From positions 1-64,000 of the forward strand of contig NZ_BSTT01000013.1 in the NCBI RefSeq assembly GCF_030269685.1: 64,000 bases of DNA, read 5' to 3'. This DNA comes from Actinomycetospora sp. NBRC 106378 (GTDB taxonomy: Bacteria > Actinomycetota > Actinomycetes > Mycobacteriales > Pseudonocardiaceae). Under the pieces are notes generated by a model that did no database searches, was not told the origin of the DNA, and saw only the letters and a list, made by a program, of their open reading frames with translations. A program made the translations under genes and the position numbers. Below, piece by piece: positions 63,989-64,000 of the stretch. How positions within the stretch are numbered: position 1 is the stretch's first letter; each line of letters begins with the position of its first letter.

Positions 63989-64000
63989 ATGTTGACCGAC
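63989..64000 (+). other. Possible start of the next mft gene, cut by the window edge
   Basis: ATG at 63989 begins an open frame M-L-T-D that continues off the window, with GGGGTGAG about six bases upstream. In mycofactocin loci mftD usually follows mftC, but four codons are too few for an identification. Confidence 0.3.

Overview
The window is high-GC, densely coded chromosomal DNA of an actinobacterium. GTG starts, GA-rich ribosome binding sites and start/stop overlaps are frequent. A conservon (HK/roadblock/DUF742/GTPase), an Rpf-LysM protein, an HrcA/CIRCE-controlled groEL, a mycofactocin locus and an NDMA-type methanol dehydrogenase point to the Pseudonocardiaceae (Pseudonocardia/Actinomycetospora-like). 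The genus is inference; no rRNA, tRNA, CRISPR, prophage or insertion sequence was seen. Gene order in two blocks resembles, from memory, Mycobacterium tuberculosis Rv0422c-Rv0440 (thiD-thiC, def, DUF3263, LytR_C, AAA, pssA, psd, moeA, groEL2) and Rv0861c-Rv0867c (XPB helicase, helicase-associated protein, small protein, moaC, mog, moaE, rpfA).

Layout. 0-9.7 kb: small hypothetical protein, hemerythrin, a SARP/BTAD-AAA regulator, two thiD copies flanking a Phd/PIN toxin-antitoxin pair with a frameshifted toxin, thiC with a TPP riboswitch, and an HtrA-like protease. 9.7-22.6 kb: peptide deformylase, DUF3263, LytR_C, the psd-pssA-AAA operon, moeA, a Ser/Thr kinase, two CIRCE operators and groEL, an MFS permease and a YccF protein. 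22.6-33.2 kb: XPB helicase and its helicase-associated partner, separated by a complete conservon. 33.3-41.8 kb: a molybdenum-cofactor zone (NTP transferase, moaC, mog, moaE, CoxD/CoxE-like pair, XdhC) with a malic enzyme and an Rpf. 41.9-45.4 kb: iron-containing alcohol dehydrogenase with a histidine kinase and LuxR-type regulator. 45.4-49.9 kb: SRPBCC protein, ECF41 sigma factor with its carboxymuconolactone-decarboxylase partner, HxlR/MFS pair and OsmC. 50-54.8 kb: a flavohemoglobin and a nitric oxide synthase oxygenase around a membrane protein. 54.9-64 kb: methyltransferase (MftM candidate), VWA protein, MoxR AAA+ ATPase, NDMA-dependent methanol dehydrogenase, SDR, GntR regulator and mftR-mftA-mftB-mftC.

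How the parts fit. The right-hand 10 kb reads as an alcohol-oxidation unit: mftABC begins synthesis of the peptide-derived redox cofactor mycofactocin, the methyltransferase may finish its glycan, and the methanol dehydrogenase belongs to a class whose bound NAD is thought to be reoxidised by mycofactocin. A MoxR/VWA pair with histidine-rich segments lies directly downstream of the dehydrogenase and is a candidate activation or metal-loading machine for it. The alcohol dehydrogenase/two-component cassette at 41.9 kb resembles the mycobacterial Mno-MnoSR arrangement and may be a second user of the cofactor.

The intergenic DNA is also unusual. It has a 57-nt hairpin present twice as identical copies 45 kb apart, tandem 76-bp-spaced hairpins, several other long near-perfect hairpins, and two families of short dispersed repeats that have also entered coding sequence in linker regions.
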